A stretch of 64,000 bases of DNA from Dendrobium chrysotoxum (Eukaryota; Streptophyta; Magnoliopsida; Asparagales; Orchidaceae). Location: positions 42,821,472-42,885,471 of the forward strand of contig CM034311.1 of the NCBI GenBank assembly GCA_019925795.1, read 5' to 3'. How positions within the stretch are numbered: position 1 is the stretch's first letter; every line of letters starts with the position of its first letter. The notes under the pieces are model-generated. The model was not told the origin of the DNA. It did no database searches and saw nothing but the letters and a program-made list of their open reading frames with translations. This document shows, piece by piece, positions 44,047-58,500 of the stretch. A program made the position numbers and the translations under genes.

Positions 44047-46489
44047 TGTGGACCTCCGAAAGGACTACAGACACATCGCCCCGCGAGGGGAGACAGTATC
44101 TGGCAATGGAAGGGGCAGATTCGATCATGCATACGATTAACCATTGAGGATAGCGGCTCTCACCAGCACACCCCGATGGGTAATAATATATATGATCTGA
44201 TCGTCACAACGGGTTTCCCCCACCCGATACATTAGCTCGAATGGGGTTTATTTGAGAGTGGGATGCGGTTTCCACGGGCGCAAGCCCCGTGGTTAATTAC
44301 ATCTCAAGCCGGAGCCTGAGAATACTCTCGATTAAGGATTCTACATTATTCTTTCGAAATTGGGATTGGCACATAGGGCAGAGACTAGGAAGTCCTACTC
44401 GAAGGGAAAGAGAGGCTCAACTAGGCTTAGTCAACATGCACGGCTCACATCAGCATCCGGAGGGACTAAGGTAGTGAGAAGAAACTGGAGAAAAATAAAT
44501 AAATCATGCACTCGAAACATGCAGGAGGGAAGGATGGAGGTGGCGTCATCCGTGTGACACAGATATGTAGGGTTTAGGGTCTCTGGAAGACAGAAGACCT
44601 ACCTACTGATGAGGCGTACTACGGAACAATAGTAGCCTTGAATCCTGAATCTAATGGGTTTAGTGTTCTACGCAACACTAACACCCGTGTCCTAACTAAT
44701 GCAATGCAAAAACCTGGACTTACCCCGGCCTGGAAGGGGGAGCCAGCTAACCACATAATCGCTTTAAAACCATGCTGTCCAGTCATTTATGAAGGATGGG
44801 TAGGTGGGTTATAGTTCTCGGAGATAGGGCCGACATCTAGAGGATTTCCTAATTGGCCCCGGACTGATGTTGGGTGAATGCTTCTAGAGCTAATGCAATT
44901 AAAATTTTGATTTAGTCAGTTTCTAATGCAATGCATGCTAATTAAAGTATCCGAATCAGGTATGCATAGAAATTTAAAAAGGCTTATAAAAATAATTTTT
45001 AGAATTAGACTGGGCTTCCCCAGGTCCGGCACCTCATCCTCATAGGTCAGATTATCCGGACTCTACCCACGGGCGGGGAAGTGTCTTATAGAAGGAAAGA
45101 GAGAAATGCAACGATATGCATGCTACCCCGGACGATTCCGGCAATTCCCTAGGTCGTTAAGTTTCTAAATTATTTAAATCTTAAAATTTGAATGTTAGTT
45201 GGGAGTAGAAAAGTTTTAGTCCTTAAAGAGCCTAACGAAATCCAGGCTAAAACAAAAGCGACATGCAAAACGCCAAGAAACTAAAAAAAAGCAAACAATC
45301 CTAGAGGCACACAATCATAAAACACATCAAAATTATCCAAACAAATTAATAAATGTCCATAGGCCAACTGCCCTTAATTACAACCCAGGGTCTGCAGAAA
45401 ATTAAAGTGGCCGGGCACCACTGCCAACAACCCAGATTTCTAATCCTAGGATTGACGCAAGTTATTTTGAGTGGGATACTCTTGGTCTTCATCTTCTTGA
45501 TCTTCTCTTCCTTGGACTCCTCGGATCCCAGCTCCATTGGACTCCTTGGATTTCAACTTCCTTTGATTCTTCAAGTAGTAGAACGATCCAAATTTGGATT
45601 TCCAAATAGAAAAGGACCAATCCTCATATTGGGTGTCCTTTCCTCTTTGGAATCCAACCTTTGGATCCTAGTATCCTCACTCAGAATGAACTTTCACAAC
45701 TCTTAACCAAGTTACAAACCATTTACATTAAATGAAAGTAGTAAATCTAGACTCTCCTGCAAGGTTATCCTAAAAAAAATCAACCCAAGCAATTTATATA
45801 GAAATGAAAATACTCATCACAGCCACACTTGGCCATGCTCTTAAATGTTTGAGGGCTAAGCAAGCTCTGGAGCACCTGTAGCAATTTATAATGATTTTCA
45901 ATTAACCCTCATTTATTTAGGGGGGGCTGAGCAATTTCTGAAGCACCTGCATAAAACAGCATTAATTTTTAAATCATGATTATTGCCCCCCCTTATATTT
46001 AGCGCTGCATGAGCATGGCCACCTACAGAAAACATCATTAGTATCAACCTCGATCCTAACCTATGGGTAGTCTATCGTGCAATCACATCAATTCCCAGAG
46101 TGCAGTAAAGTAAACAAACACACCAATAGTTCAATCACAACATGCAATGAAATCCGGAAGACTCGGCACGCAGCAGAAAAGTAAACACCGGCCTAACCTA
46201 AGCCTAAAAGTGGTGCCCTAGCAAACAATTCTACAGTGTGTGTAAAAGCCTGTGTGGCTGAGGTAGATCCTAAGCTGGGTAGTTAGTTACAATTGCCTAC
46301 TGTCCAGGTTGGTTGTAGGTCTGAAAAGTGAATTTTATTTAAAGTCCAAATATTAGTGAATTGAGATCTATCTTAGTTGATTTAATGTGTGGATCAATTT
46401 TAGTTCTTAGGGTAATAATATTTAAAGTTTAAATTGCATTAGTGAGTTTTAGGGGGGTTCGGGGTCCACCTATACACTAAGTAAAAGGG

Positions 46490-46966
46490 GGTCCAAAATT
46501 GACTTTTTGATTAAAGGGTATTTATGACCAGCTAATATTTTATAAAAATACTAGGCCTTAACCTGATCAGTTAGACAGTTAGCATGCCCGATTTGGATTC
46601 TTCTATCCAAAGTTATGAATTTCTGAAGTTTTGGTCTTGTTTTTGAACTAAGTTTGACCGGATTGTTGACTTTTGATTTAAGTTGATTTCTGGACACCTA
46701 ATATTTTTAACAAATACTAGACCTTAATGTGAGTTGAATGCCTTTTAGTTGCTAGATTTGGAGTTTCCTACGCAAAGTTATGAATTTTAGAAGTTTCGGG
46801 CCCTAGACTATAGGCTACGGTTGACCGAAAAGTTGACTTTTAAATTTAAGCTGGTTTCTGGCCACCTGAGATTTTTAATAAATACTAGACCTTAATTAGA
46901 GTTAGGTGCCTTTTAGTTTGCCCATTTTGGAATTTTCTATAATTAGTTATGATTTTTAGAAGTTGG
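46490..46966 (-). repeat. ~168 bp tandem repeat in copy B LTR
   Basis: Counterpart of 10862-11335, with three diverged units. Confidence 0.75.
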
Positions 46967-48284
46967 GGCAATTAAAGGAATTATCGAAATTGCCTAGTTA
47001 GGGGTATTTTGGGGGTGTTGGCCCAAATCAGCTCCAAACTGATTGGAATTACCCCCAAAGGTCAGAAATGACCTAAGAAGGTGTTCCCAAGTGTTTGGGG
47101 GAAATTTGGGATTTTTAATAATTTTTAATGATTTAATTAAGGCGAAAAGGTGATTTTTGATTAAGGTTGAATTAAAGTCCAGATTAAGGTTCAATTAGGG
47201 GCCCTAATTATCCAAGGTTGGGGAATGAATTTTGGAGAGTTTGAGGTATTATGGGTATTTTTTTGATTTAAAATGGATTTATTATATTTTTCCGAAGTTT
47301 CTAAGGCTTAATTAACGGGTAAATTAGGGTTTACTAGTTAAGTGTTTTAAAGAGTCCGGAAAGTTCTTAGAAAATTCTAGAGGGTTTCAGATGTCACTAA
47401 GCACTAGTGTTTAAAGTTTCATAGTAATCTGGGATCTATCCTAGCTTCTAGAAATATTCTGAGTTCGCTAGACAGTCCTTAATTATTGTCCTTAGTGCGT
47501 CACTACATTATATAGGAATGAAATGAAGTAACTAACCCTTAGGCACAACATAGAGGGTAGATGCAGCAAGTATAAACACACCAAATCATGTCCTTAGATC
47601 TAGGAGAGCCTAGGCTAAGTGCTTGTGCAACCTACACATGCAAGGACTACGAAAACACTAAGTAAAGAAGCCTAATGAAGTGATTAGTGAATGATTGGGA
47701 CACAATCATTCACTAATCCTTCTCCCACACAAATTGCTCTTCATATACATAGCCTAGGTTTAAGATTTCATAAGGGGTGGACCTCCCAAAATTGGGGGAT
47801 TTAAATAATATGTAATTTTAAACTCATTTTTAAAATACATAAATATTATAAATAATAATAATGTAAATTTGAAAATAAGATAACTGAAAATACTTCAGTT
47901 CATAAGTATGGGAGGTCTACCAGCCACCAAGGGGGTTTTAAAATAATTTTTATTTTAAAATAATTAATTATATTAATTAAATAATATTTAAATAATTAAA
48001 AAAAGCATAGAAATACAGAAAACATCTAGAAATGACAGAATCACATACAGGAAATAATTTTAAATTAAAATTCACATTCTTCTGAAAAGTTTAAGGTATT
48101 GTGCGTCAAATTTCGATTTAAAACGAGAAAGTTATGAATTTTTGAAGTTTAAATAGATTTAAAGGTAATTTTGAAATAATTTAAAAAATGATTAATATTT
48201 GAAAATAAATAATAATTTTAAAATAAACCAAATATAATAATATCTGGAATTTTTAGATTTTAAATAATAATAATTAAAATATTG

Positions 48285-48798
48285 TAATAATATGAAATAA
48301 TAAGTGTTAATATTATAATAATATTAATATTAACATAATAACACCATTATTAAAGATAATAATATTATTATTAGTTAACAATACTAATGTTATAATAATA
48401 TTAATATCAATAGATATTACTATTATATTAATATAAATATTAATCTCAATAATAATATTATTAAAATAATATTATTATTGATTACAATATTCATATTATA
48501 ATAACACTAATAATAATTAACATTATAATAATAATATTAACAATAATAATATTATTATTAAAATAATAATATTATTAATTATAATATTAATATTATAATA
48601 ATGCTAATAATGATGACAATTAATATTAGAATGCTATAATAATATCATCATTAAAAAAAAAATAATATTATTATTACTTATGACATTAATATTAATATAA
48701 TGGTAATAATTAATATTATAATAATATAATAATACTATTATTGAAAATAATAATATTATTATTAATTATAACATTAATATTAATATAATAATAATCAT

Positions 48799-48837
<39 letters not shown>

Positions 48838-49195
48838 GATAATTAAAATAATTAAAATAATGATAATAATAATAATATAATTATAATAATAATAAGAATA
48901 ATTAAAGTAATAATAATAATAATAATAATAATAATATAATAATAATAATTAACAATTAAAATAATTAAAATAATAGTAATAATAATAATATAATAATAAT
49001 AATAATATAATAATAATAATATTATTATTATAATAACAGAAATAATAATAATAATAACTTTATTAATATTACTAATATAAATAATATAATTTAATATTAT
49101 TTTTTAAAAAAACTAATTAAAATAATAATATTTTTATATTATTATTATTATTAAAATATCATATATAAAAAAAAATTAAAAAAAAAAAGAAAAAG
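48285..49195. repeat. ATT-rich tract in copy B LTR
   Basis: Counterpart of 8645-9560, here reading AAT/TAA on the plus strand. Confidence 0.9.
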
Positions 49196-49243
49196 GAAAA
49201 GGCGGCGGCGGCTCTCGGGATGCCACGTGGCGGGCTCGGATTG

Positions 49244-49508
49244 GGCCCGCGGATGCGGGCCAATCATTGGCAGGCGGCGCAATCATGCGCCGCCGCCAAT
49301 GATTGCCGCAATCATGCGGCAATCAGGCCGCGGATAACGCGGCTTCACTTGCCGCGTCAGCGCGGTCTGCCGGCCGTCGGATCGTCCGCCGTTTCGAATC
49401 AACGGCTCAGATCGAGCCGGATCGCAGACGGAACGACGGGATCTGATGCCGCGGTCGATCCGAACCGCGGAAAGACAAGATCCCGACCGTTGATCACGGG
49501 ATCAACGG
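49244..49508. repeat. GC-rich hairpin cluster in copy B LTR
   Basis: Counterpart of 8339-8603, with the same inverted repeats in mirror order. Confidence 0.75.
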
Positions 49509-50149
49509 TCCGGATCGAACTCCAGCGGGTGGCGAACGCGAACCGTAGCCCTAAACGATATTTTGGAGTTTTCTTTCGATTGGATGGATCAAATAGCACG
49601 AAATTTTAACCCTATGCTCTACTCATGAAGAGCATTCATGTGGGATGTTTCATTTGGCTTAAAACGCACTAATGACGATGCTAATTAACCCTAAGTGTTC
49701 TAACTAGGGTTAGGGTTTTTACCTAATCCACTCGGTGGATTCGGGAGATCTTGGGCTCTCTGAGCTTGTTGACTGTCCACGTATCTTTTCCTAGTTGGAG
49801 TCGAGCTCTGATATGCCTTGGATCGAACGGAAAACGCCCTGGGAGGGATTTCGCCTCGGTCCGCCGGAAAGCTCGCCGCCGGCGGGTGTTTTACGGTGGA
49901 TTTGAGTAGGGAAGGGTAGGAGAAGACCTAGGGAGCTCGTATGCCAACTCTCAGGGTTTGGGAACGTCTAGGTCTAGAGTAAGAGCAAGATCCCCTCCTA
50001 AGAGCCCTAATTCATCTATTTAAAGGCTAGGGTTCAAGATCAACGGCTAGGATCTATCCTAGGGCTGATTAGGAGGGAAAATAGAGGCCTTGGCCGTGGG
50101 TTTAGGTTTTGGAGGGATTAGGAAAGGGTTTAGACTTTAAATGGCTCTT

Positions 50150-50649
50150 AATGGGTCATTTTGACCTATTAATGGCTTAGGTTGACCAAGTCAAGGGTTG
50201 ACTTGGTCAACCCTAGTCAAGTGGGTCCAAGGGAGGAGGGTATGAGCCTTGAAGTCCTTGGTTGGGCTTGGATCTGATTAGGATTTGATTTAAGCCTATT
50301 AGGGCCTATTGGGTCAACCTGGGTTGACCTGGTCAACCATGTTGACCCAGGACCAAGACTTGGGCCCAATGGGTCAAGCCTGACCCACTGAGTCCAGTGG
50401 AGGAGAGAATAGGGCTTGGAGAGCCCTGGATTGGGTTTGAATCTAATTTGGACTTGATTTAGACCCATATAGGTCTAATGGGTCAACCTGGGTTGACCTG
50501 GTCAACCAGGTTGACCCAGGGCCTGGGTCTGGGCTCAACAGACTCAGGTTGACCCATTGAACACAAGGGAGAGGGTCTTGGGCCCTGACTTGGTCAATTT
50601 GACCAGGTCAACTCCCTTGATCAAGCCTGGGAGAAAATCAGGGTCAACA
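50150..50649 (-). promoter_or_regulatory. W-box array at the start of the copy B LTR
   Basis: Same dense TTGACC/GGTCAA arrangement as 7197-7690. In a 3' LTR it could act on sequence downstream, i.e. toward lower coordinates and the gene island. Confidence 0.5.
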
Positions 50650-51139
50650 AACGGACCCCCAACAGGAGTGGCGAACAAACTAGTGAACCGCTCGTGTTGG
50701 CGTTGACCGAATGTGACAGAAGAAGTAGAGTAAAGGTTCTAGGAAAGAGCACCAAAAGAGGTGAAAGAGAGCAAAGGGGGATCTTCTCCTGGCCTTGCCT
50801 TACAGCAAGGGCAGAGCCAAGGAGAAAGTGGAAAGCAAAATAGTAACAGGTCACAAAAAGGTGACAGAGTAAAAGGAAATCCCATCCTCACCTTGCCCTG
50901 TAGCAAGGGCAGAGCTGAGGGGGAGACCAAAAAAAAAAGGTGAGGTAGTAAAGAAAACCAACTATCCATCTGACCGCATCGAAACAACAAGATGGAAGGT
51001 GAAAGGGTGGTGAGGTATGCCTTCCAGGGACACTGTCAGGCTCACTCGACCAAGTAAAGTCTGATGTCTGCTTGATCAGAGCAAAACGATCAGGGAAGAA
51101 GTAGTGGTGAGGAATGCCTCCCAGGGACACTGTCGGGCT

Positions 51140-51855
51140 CACTCAACCAGGTAAAGTAAAACCAACTACCTAACTGTTCATTTCAAACAGCAGAATAGAA
51201 GGTGAAAGGATCCCGTCTCCTCCTGCTCCTTTCGGAACAGCGGATAGGGGTGACTCAATACTTCTGCCTGACCTCAGCAAAAGTAAATAAGCCACGAAAT
51301 TGGAGTCTGCGTAGTCTTTTACAGAACATCCAGAGTAAAGGGGTGGTGAGGAATGCCTCCCAGGGACTCTATCGGGCTCTCTCGACCGGTAAGTAAAACC
51401 AACTACCTGACTGTTCATTTCAAACAGCAGTATAGAAGGTGAAAGGATCCCGTCTCCTCCTGCTCCTTTCGGAACAGCGGATAGGGGTGACTCAATACTT
51501 CTGCCTGACCTCAGCAAAAGTAAATAAGCCACGAAATTGGAGTCTGCGTAGTCTTTTACAGAACATCCAGAGTAAAGGGGTGGTGAGGAATGCCTCCCAG
51601 GGACTCTGTCGGGCTCTCTCGACCGGTAAGTAAAACCAACTACCTGACCGTTCATTTCAAACAGCAGGATAGAAGGTGAAAGGATCCCGTCTCCTCCTGC
51701 TCCTTTCGGAACAGCGGATAGGGGTGACTCAATACTTCTGCCTGACCTCAGCAAAAGTAATAAGCCACGAAATTGGAGTCTGCGTAGTCTTTTACAGAAC
51801 ATCCAGAGTAAAGGTGGTGGTGGGGAATGCCTCCCAGGGACTCTGTCGGGCTCCC
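51140..51855 (-). repeat. 237 bp tandem repeat, three units, copy B
   Basis: Counterpart of 26791-27505. The copy number is also three. Confidence 0.9.
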
Positions 51856-52429
51856 ACTCAACCAGGTAAAGTCTGATGTCTGCTTGATCAGAGCAAGACG
51901 ACCAGGGTAAAGGTCTGATGTCTACCAGAGCGGCAGGACAGTCAGGGTAAAGGTGTGGTGAGCTAGGCCTCGCAGGGGCTCTGCGGGGTGCTCCCAACCA
52001 AGTAAAGCCTGATGTCTACTCGGCGCATATGCCTGCAGCAGAGCGATCAGGAAAAAGAGGTGGTGAGATATGCCTTCCAGGGACACTGTCAGGCTCACTC
52101 ACCAAGTAAAGTCTGATGCCTACCCGGCGCATATGCCTGCAGTAGAGCGATCAGGGAAAGTCATCTCACCATACCCTAACACGTATATGTGTAGAGATGG
52201 GAAGAGGAGTAGTAAAATGGAAAATTTCAAAGAGAGAAGGGTCGTCTAAGGAGTTTCAAACTAGTGTTTTGGGTACCACGTGGTAGAGGACAAGTCGTCG
52301 TGGCCACGAGTATCCAAATGCCAGTGAAACTGCCTAGGCGAAACCAAGATCATACAAACCTGGAAGCACCAGAATGATGCCTCGAGAGACCATAGGGAAA
52401 GGTACACCCTCAACAAAGTGTGAGAGGGG

Positions 52430-53285
52430 TGATCTCATTCCCAATGAGTAGCTAAAGTAGCAAGGAGGACACACTTGTTACAGAGAAAAGGACTATATCA
52501 ATGAGAAATAATCATAGAAGACTACAGTGGTACACCCACGTAAGCTAGTGGGACCTTGTAGAGGTGGAAAGCAACATAAACACATCCAAGGGACGGTGGG
52601 AAAGTATGTCACTACAAGACAAGTGAAATGATTTTCTGCTAGAAAATAAAAGTTCACTAAGAAGCGACGCTAACATCTGAGACTTGATGTACTGCATCTC
52701 AACTAAGAAAGCGCACAAGAGTAGCGAGGGGACACACTCGCCACTAAGGGAAGTAACATCGCATAGGAATGATATTTATGAAAAGCTCACAGTGGTGGCA
52801 CCCACACAAACTGGTGGGACCCTGTGGGAAGTGGAATAATATCAGTACATCCGTAGAGCTACCCCGCAGCTGAGAGTAGAGTACGAATGAGAGAGAAAGT
52901 AAAGTAGAAAATGAGTTGATTTTCTACTAGAAAATCAGAGCTCTCAAGTCAGTGATGCTAACGCCGGTAACCAGGCGTACTGCAACACTACTGGGAAAAC
53001 AACTCAAGATGGCGAGGAGACACACTCGCCATTGAGGGAAATGATTTATGAGTAAAATCAATAAACATCAAACATCACAGCGGTAACACTCACCCTGACC
53101 GGGGGGACCCTGTGAGAGGCAGAGCGACACTACCAAACCCATAGGACTGCTCTAGTAGCTGAGAGCAAGGCAAGGGTGAAAAAGTAGGTCACTAAAAGAA
53201 ACTGGAGAGCTGATTCCCTACTAGGGAATCATAGCTCGCGAAGGTGGGATGTTAACATCTTGAGCAAGATGTACCACACCACTAA
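52430..53285 (-). repeat. Triplicated stem-loop unit, copy B
   Basis: Counterpart of 25352-26204. Stem b of the three units lies at 53212-53230, 52918-52936 and about 52630-52647, identical in sequence to those of copy A. Confidence 0.85.
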
Positions 53286-54516
53286 TGAGGACTATCATGA
53301 TTGTGAAAGACCATAATAATCACAAGTGTAAACTCACCCTTGAAGCAATCACTCAGACGCTTCGTAGGAGAAGAGAAAGAAAGACTTTGGGAATTTGAGC
53401 TCTTAGAGAGTATTACCGGGTTCCACCTGTGACAAGGGCAACCGGTTTTGCTCTACTGGGAGCTTCCTCTTTTATTGCATAGATGCACATTTTTTGTATG
53501 TTCACAATCATAGACTAAATATGTCTCGTACTGTCGAGGATAACACCCGGTAGAGGAACGTTTACCATATCCGTGTGTTTACTCCTAGTATGGGACATCC
53601 TCTAATGATTGGAACTCAAAGAGGGATATAGGATTGGCTTTGATAACCCAGGCCACATTCGTCACATGAATAAAACTGGGGGCACAATCATAACACGATT
53701 GGTATGTGAATGAAATTTAGGTTATGATAGTGGATCAACATTACTCTCCCTAGCTAGCATAGGTTGGTATGGACCCAGTACAAAAAAAGTCTGAATTGGT
53801 TTTGATATCCCAGACCACACTTGGGAGCACCAAGTGAAACTGGGGGAACAGAGAGGGGGAAACTCCCAAATTAGCAGAACTCAGAAGAGGAAGATAAGAC
53901 AAATGCGAGACTCTTACCAGTCCTTAAGAACGGTCTATAACCAGATGGTGGGGTCAAAATATTTTTTGTGCACGAATTTTTAAAAGAATACGGCAAGCAT
54001 TTAGACAAACTCAATAGTGGGACCACTAAGAGATGTTTAAGCCCTTACCAATCAATCTGAGAGAAGTCTGATTCACACATTTCCTAAAGAGTGAAAATTT
54101 CATCAGAGAGTGAAAAGACTATTTTTAGAAATGAAAAATTAACCTCTGAATCATCTTGAACCTTTAAAAAAAAAGGTTCCGAAGTTCAGCAATATAGGTT
54201 GACTCCATCTAAACCCGAGAAGGTTAGGGATTTAAATTTTGCTAACCCAGCTTAAGCTCCCTACAAGCTAAGCTGGGCTTTCTCCCTTACATATTCTGAA
54301 TAAATATCTAATTCAAAAGGGTGTAAATTAGAGAGAGAAACTGGATCTTCTCAATCTTCTTGCATGAAAATATTTTTATATCTAATAGAACATCCTTGCA
54401 CGATGACGAATCTAAAATCACGATTTTCAAAATTCAAGTACACAAATATCAAGGGGTATGGATTTTCTGAGACTTAGAGATTTACAAGAAAGGGAAGCCA
54501 TTTACTTATCCACTTT

Positions 54517-54699
54517 GGGCTCATTTTGAGCCCCTCAACTTAATTTGGCGCACTGCGCACCTTTTTAATTACTTGATACACTTTGTGTATCCTTGACTTT
54601 ATGGCGCATTTTGCGCAACTTTCCACTTTTGATACACTTTGTGTATCTTTGATTTTTGGCGCACTGCGCATCTTTCACTTTTGATACACTTTGTGTATC
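54517..54699. repeat. Row of seven short palindromes, copy B
   Basis: Counterpart of 23934-24116 with all seven palindromes intact and the same spacing. Confidence 0.93.
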
Positions 54700-55558
54700 T
54701 TTCATTTTGTAACTGGCTCCCTTTCTAAATCCCTAAAAAAAAATTTTCTCAGTTGTAAGATTATCCTCCAAACATAAGAGAAGAAAAACTCACTCTCTTG
54801 TGCAAGGAAGAAAAATCCACAAAGCAAATCCAATCCTATGATAAGAGTGAACGACTTGAATAAGAAAATTATGAGGTAGATTCATCAGCCTGCGAAAGAC
54901 ACCTATGAGATAGAAAACTGCAAGATGATTGGGAAAATACGCGTCTCTAAATCTAATTTCAATTTGATATAGATTTTAGTTCAAAATAGGAAATCATCCC
55001 TAAGCAAGGGATGAGAGAGAAGGCATATATTTTTTTTCGAATCATTATAATCGTCCTTCAAGCGCTTAGAGGAGTCAACCACTAATTACTTCATTTTCTA
55101 AAGAAGACAGGGGTAAATCTTTCATTAGGAAAAATAAATTTTGTACTTTCTAAGAAAAAAAATTCTCTAAAAAGTCCACTTCGTGTTTTAAGCTCGCAGA
55201 CTTTTCTCAGATTAATCTTTCTTTTAAAAACTTTGCATATTAAATTTAAAGATCCCACCATTGAAAATAGAACTTGAATCTGTATTTGGACTGATATGGG
55301 TCAAGATCTGGCCTAGAAGAGTTCAGACAAGGGAGATGATAGAGACTAGAGTTTATGTCAGTGTACGGATCATATCATCTCACCTCATCACACCTAAGGA
55401 TAGCCTCATACTTCTCGTAACAAACATCGTGTGGTAGAGGATAAATCGTCGTGGCCACACAGACTGTCGAAAAGTGAAGAAGCCCCTCCAAAGGGGGGAC
55501 ATATACAGGGGAGTATTTACAGGCGGTAGGGAGACCCCCTCCCTCTCGAAGAGTGAAC

Positions 55559-58500
55559 TCAGGCATAGTACTTTTTCAAGTACTGCCCGTTGATGACAGC
55601 ATAGGGTGAACACCATTGGCATCAACGAGTAGGTAGGCACCACCTTCATAAACTTGCTCTACAGCAAAGGGGCCTTCCAGACAGCTCGAACTTACCACTT
55701 CGACGACGGCGCGAAATGATAGGTCTGCGTAAAACAAGGACCAACTCGCCAACCCGGAAAGCACGGGGTCGGACAAGGCGATCATGTGATCGAGCCATAC
55801 GTGCCTGATATAGTTTGAGGTTCTGATAAGCTTGTAGGCGAAGCTCTTCTAAACCATCAAGCTCTTCCATCCGTAGTCGGCGTTATCTTCGTGGGAAAGA
55901 TTGTGGCTGACTGCCACACGTAGCGAGGGGAGCTCGACCTCAAGTGGGAGGACGGCCTCGACCCCGAAAGCCAAAGCATATGGGGTAGACTGAGTAGGAG
56001 TACGGTATGTAGTCCTATAGGCCCATAGTGCTTCGGGAAGTCTATCGTGCCACTCTCGTTTGTTTGCAACCAGGATTTTTCTTATTAATTGCACGAGAGT
56101 TTTATTGAATGCTTCCGCCAAGCCATTGGCCTTGGGATAGTAAATTGAAGAGTATCGCCAATTGATGTTATGGCGGCGGGCAAATCTAGCAATTTTGGTG
56201 CTTCTAAACGACGGGCCGTTATCTGAAATGATACGGCGCGGGACACCAAAATGATAGACAATATGATCACGAAAGAAACGCATCACATCTTCTGATTTGA
56301 CTTCCTTAAGTGGCACAGCTTCTGCCCACTTAGAGAAGTAATCAGTGGCAGCTAAAATGAACCTATGGCCCTTAGAGGAAGGAGGGTCAATAGGACCCAC
56401 TACATCCGTGCCCCAGCCCTCGAATGGCCAAGATGATACAGTTGGGTGCAGCGGATTAGGGGGTTAGTGAATCACCGTGCCATGAATTTGGCACTGGTGG
56501 CACTTTCTAGCGTGTTCCATACAATCACGGATCATAGTCGGCCAATAGTAACCGAGGCGTTTAATTCTGCCTTTCATTTTTGGTCCGGACTGATGAGCAC
56601 CGCAAAGACCTTCATGTATCTCGCCCATGACCTTGCGAGCCTCTTCGCCGTTGAGGCAACGCAACCACATTTGGTCGAAAGAGCGTCGATACAAGGTGTC
56701 GTTCACATAAGTGAATGATAGGGCTCTCTTTCTGACCTGGCAGCAAGAGATCTATCATCTGGAAGCCTGCCATGCTTCAAATACTCTATAAAGGGTACTC
56801 TCCAGTCTGATCTTCCTCAACTGAGAACACTGTGAGGGTCTGATCGGGAGAAGACAGGTCTGCGGGGCGTAGGGCTTGACGGCACTGGACAACGATAGAC
56901 AGTGGGTTGCCAGTTGGGTCAGCCAGTTCCTTTGCTAACTTAGCTAATGCATCTGCCTTGCCATTGGCAGATCTAGGGATTTTAGCTAAGGTCACTTCAG
57001 GAATCAAACACAAGAGCTCCATTGCCTTGCTGTGATAAGGCGAGAGCTCAGGTTTAAGCACTTTGTAGACTCCCGCTACTTGATTTATGATCAGTTGTGA
57101 GTCTCCAAAGATTTTCACCCGCATGACATTCATCTGAATGGCCAACTCTAGTCCCAAAATCAGAGCTTCGTACTCAGCTTCATTATTAGTACGAGGTTCT
57201 GAAAGACTGTAGGAATATCTCAGAGTGTGACCTTCAGGGGATACGAAAATGAGGCCCAGACCTACCCTAACTATAGGAGTTTCATTCGGGCTCAAGGCTC
57301 TAACGGACGACGCACCGTCAAAGTAAAACTCCCAAGTAGGGGACTCCTGCTCCACCACACTCATGATTAGCTCGTCAGGCAGCTCATCATTGAGTGGGGA
57401 GTCTGCAGGGATCGGGTGAGCAGCAAGAAATCAGCTAGAGCCTGTCCTTTGACGGCCCGCTGCGGGACGAAAGTGATGTCAAACTGCAGCAAGATCATAG
57501 ACCATCGTGCCAGACGACCTAAGAGGGTCGGACGGGTCATCAGATACTGCAAGGGGTTGACTCGAGAGATTAGGTTGACCTTGTGTGAAAGCATATAATG
57601 CCTAAGCTTCTGTACCGCGAAGATCAAAGCTAAACACTGCTTTTCCATCGCGGGGTACTTTAGCTCTGCGGGTATCAACCGTCTACTGAGGTAGTACAAG
57701 GCATTCTCCTTGCCTTCCTCATTCTCTTGAGCCAATAATGCACCCAAGGACTCATCCAGGCCGTAGTGTAGAGAATTAACGGCCTCCCTGGGATGGGTGC
57801 AGCTAAAACAGGGGGGTTTATCAGGTAGCGCTTTATACTCTCAAAGGCCTCCTGACAACGCTCATCCCAGTGAAAGCGGGCGTCTTTCTTTGCTAGGGCA
57901 GCAAAGGGGTGACACCTACCGGACAAATTGGAGATAAATCTCCGCAGGAAGGCTAACTTTCCTTGAAAAGACCTTAGCTGGGTAAGACTTTTAGGGGTTT
58001 TAGATCTACTATGGCTTTGATCATGGAAGGGTCAATCTCAATGCCACGGTAGCGAACTATAAACCCCAGGAACTTTCCTGCACTAACTCCAAATGCGCAT
58101 TTTAGAGGGTTCATTTTCAAATCATATTTGCGTAGGCGTTCAAAAACGATTCGTAGATCTCGAAGGTGATCTCCACGGACCTTGCTTTTGACTACCAGAT
58201 CATCCACATAGCATTCAACTTGCTCGTGTACCATCTCGTCGAAGATAACAGTCATAGCACGTTGATAGGTGGCCCCGGCATTCTTGAGACCAAAGGGCAT
58301 CACCTTGTAGCAGAACACACCTATAGGTGTGCGAAACGCAGTAAACTTTTCCTCTTCGGGGTCCATCTTTATCTGATTGTAACCAGACGAACCGTCCATG
58401 AAGGAGAAAATGCTATGGGACGACGCTATATCCACCATAAGCTCGGGGATAGGAAGAGGAAAATCGTCCTTAGGACATGCCTTGTTTAAATCACGGAAGT

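Larger units (their letters stand above)
44047..50649 (-). repeat. 3' LTR of copy B (6,603 bp)
   Basis: On the minus strand it starts TGTTGACCCTG (50649) and ends GGTCCACA (44047). It matches the 5' LTR of copy A throughout with scattered differences only (for example CCGCCCGTGGG here against CCGCCAGTGGG in A). This complete LTR confirms the unusual LTR length independently of copy A. Confidence 0.93.
50650..55558 (-). other. 3' non-coding region of copy B, rich in hairpins
   Basis: Same order of structures as in copy A, mirrored: end stem-loops (about 50780-50920), 237 bp array (about 51140-51855), triplicated unit (about 52430-53285), duplicated dyad (about 53650-53860), palindrome row (54517-54699). 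A 275-codon open frame across the array (51997-51170) is a result of the repeat length being a multiple of three. Confidence 0.85.

Noticed and set aside
51170..51997. 275-codon open frame on the minus strand in copy B
   Set aside because: It runs through the 237 bp tandem repeat, whose length is a multiple of three, and the same frame is broken in copy A. No domain is recognisable.
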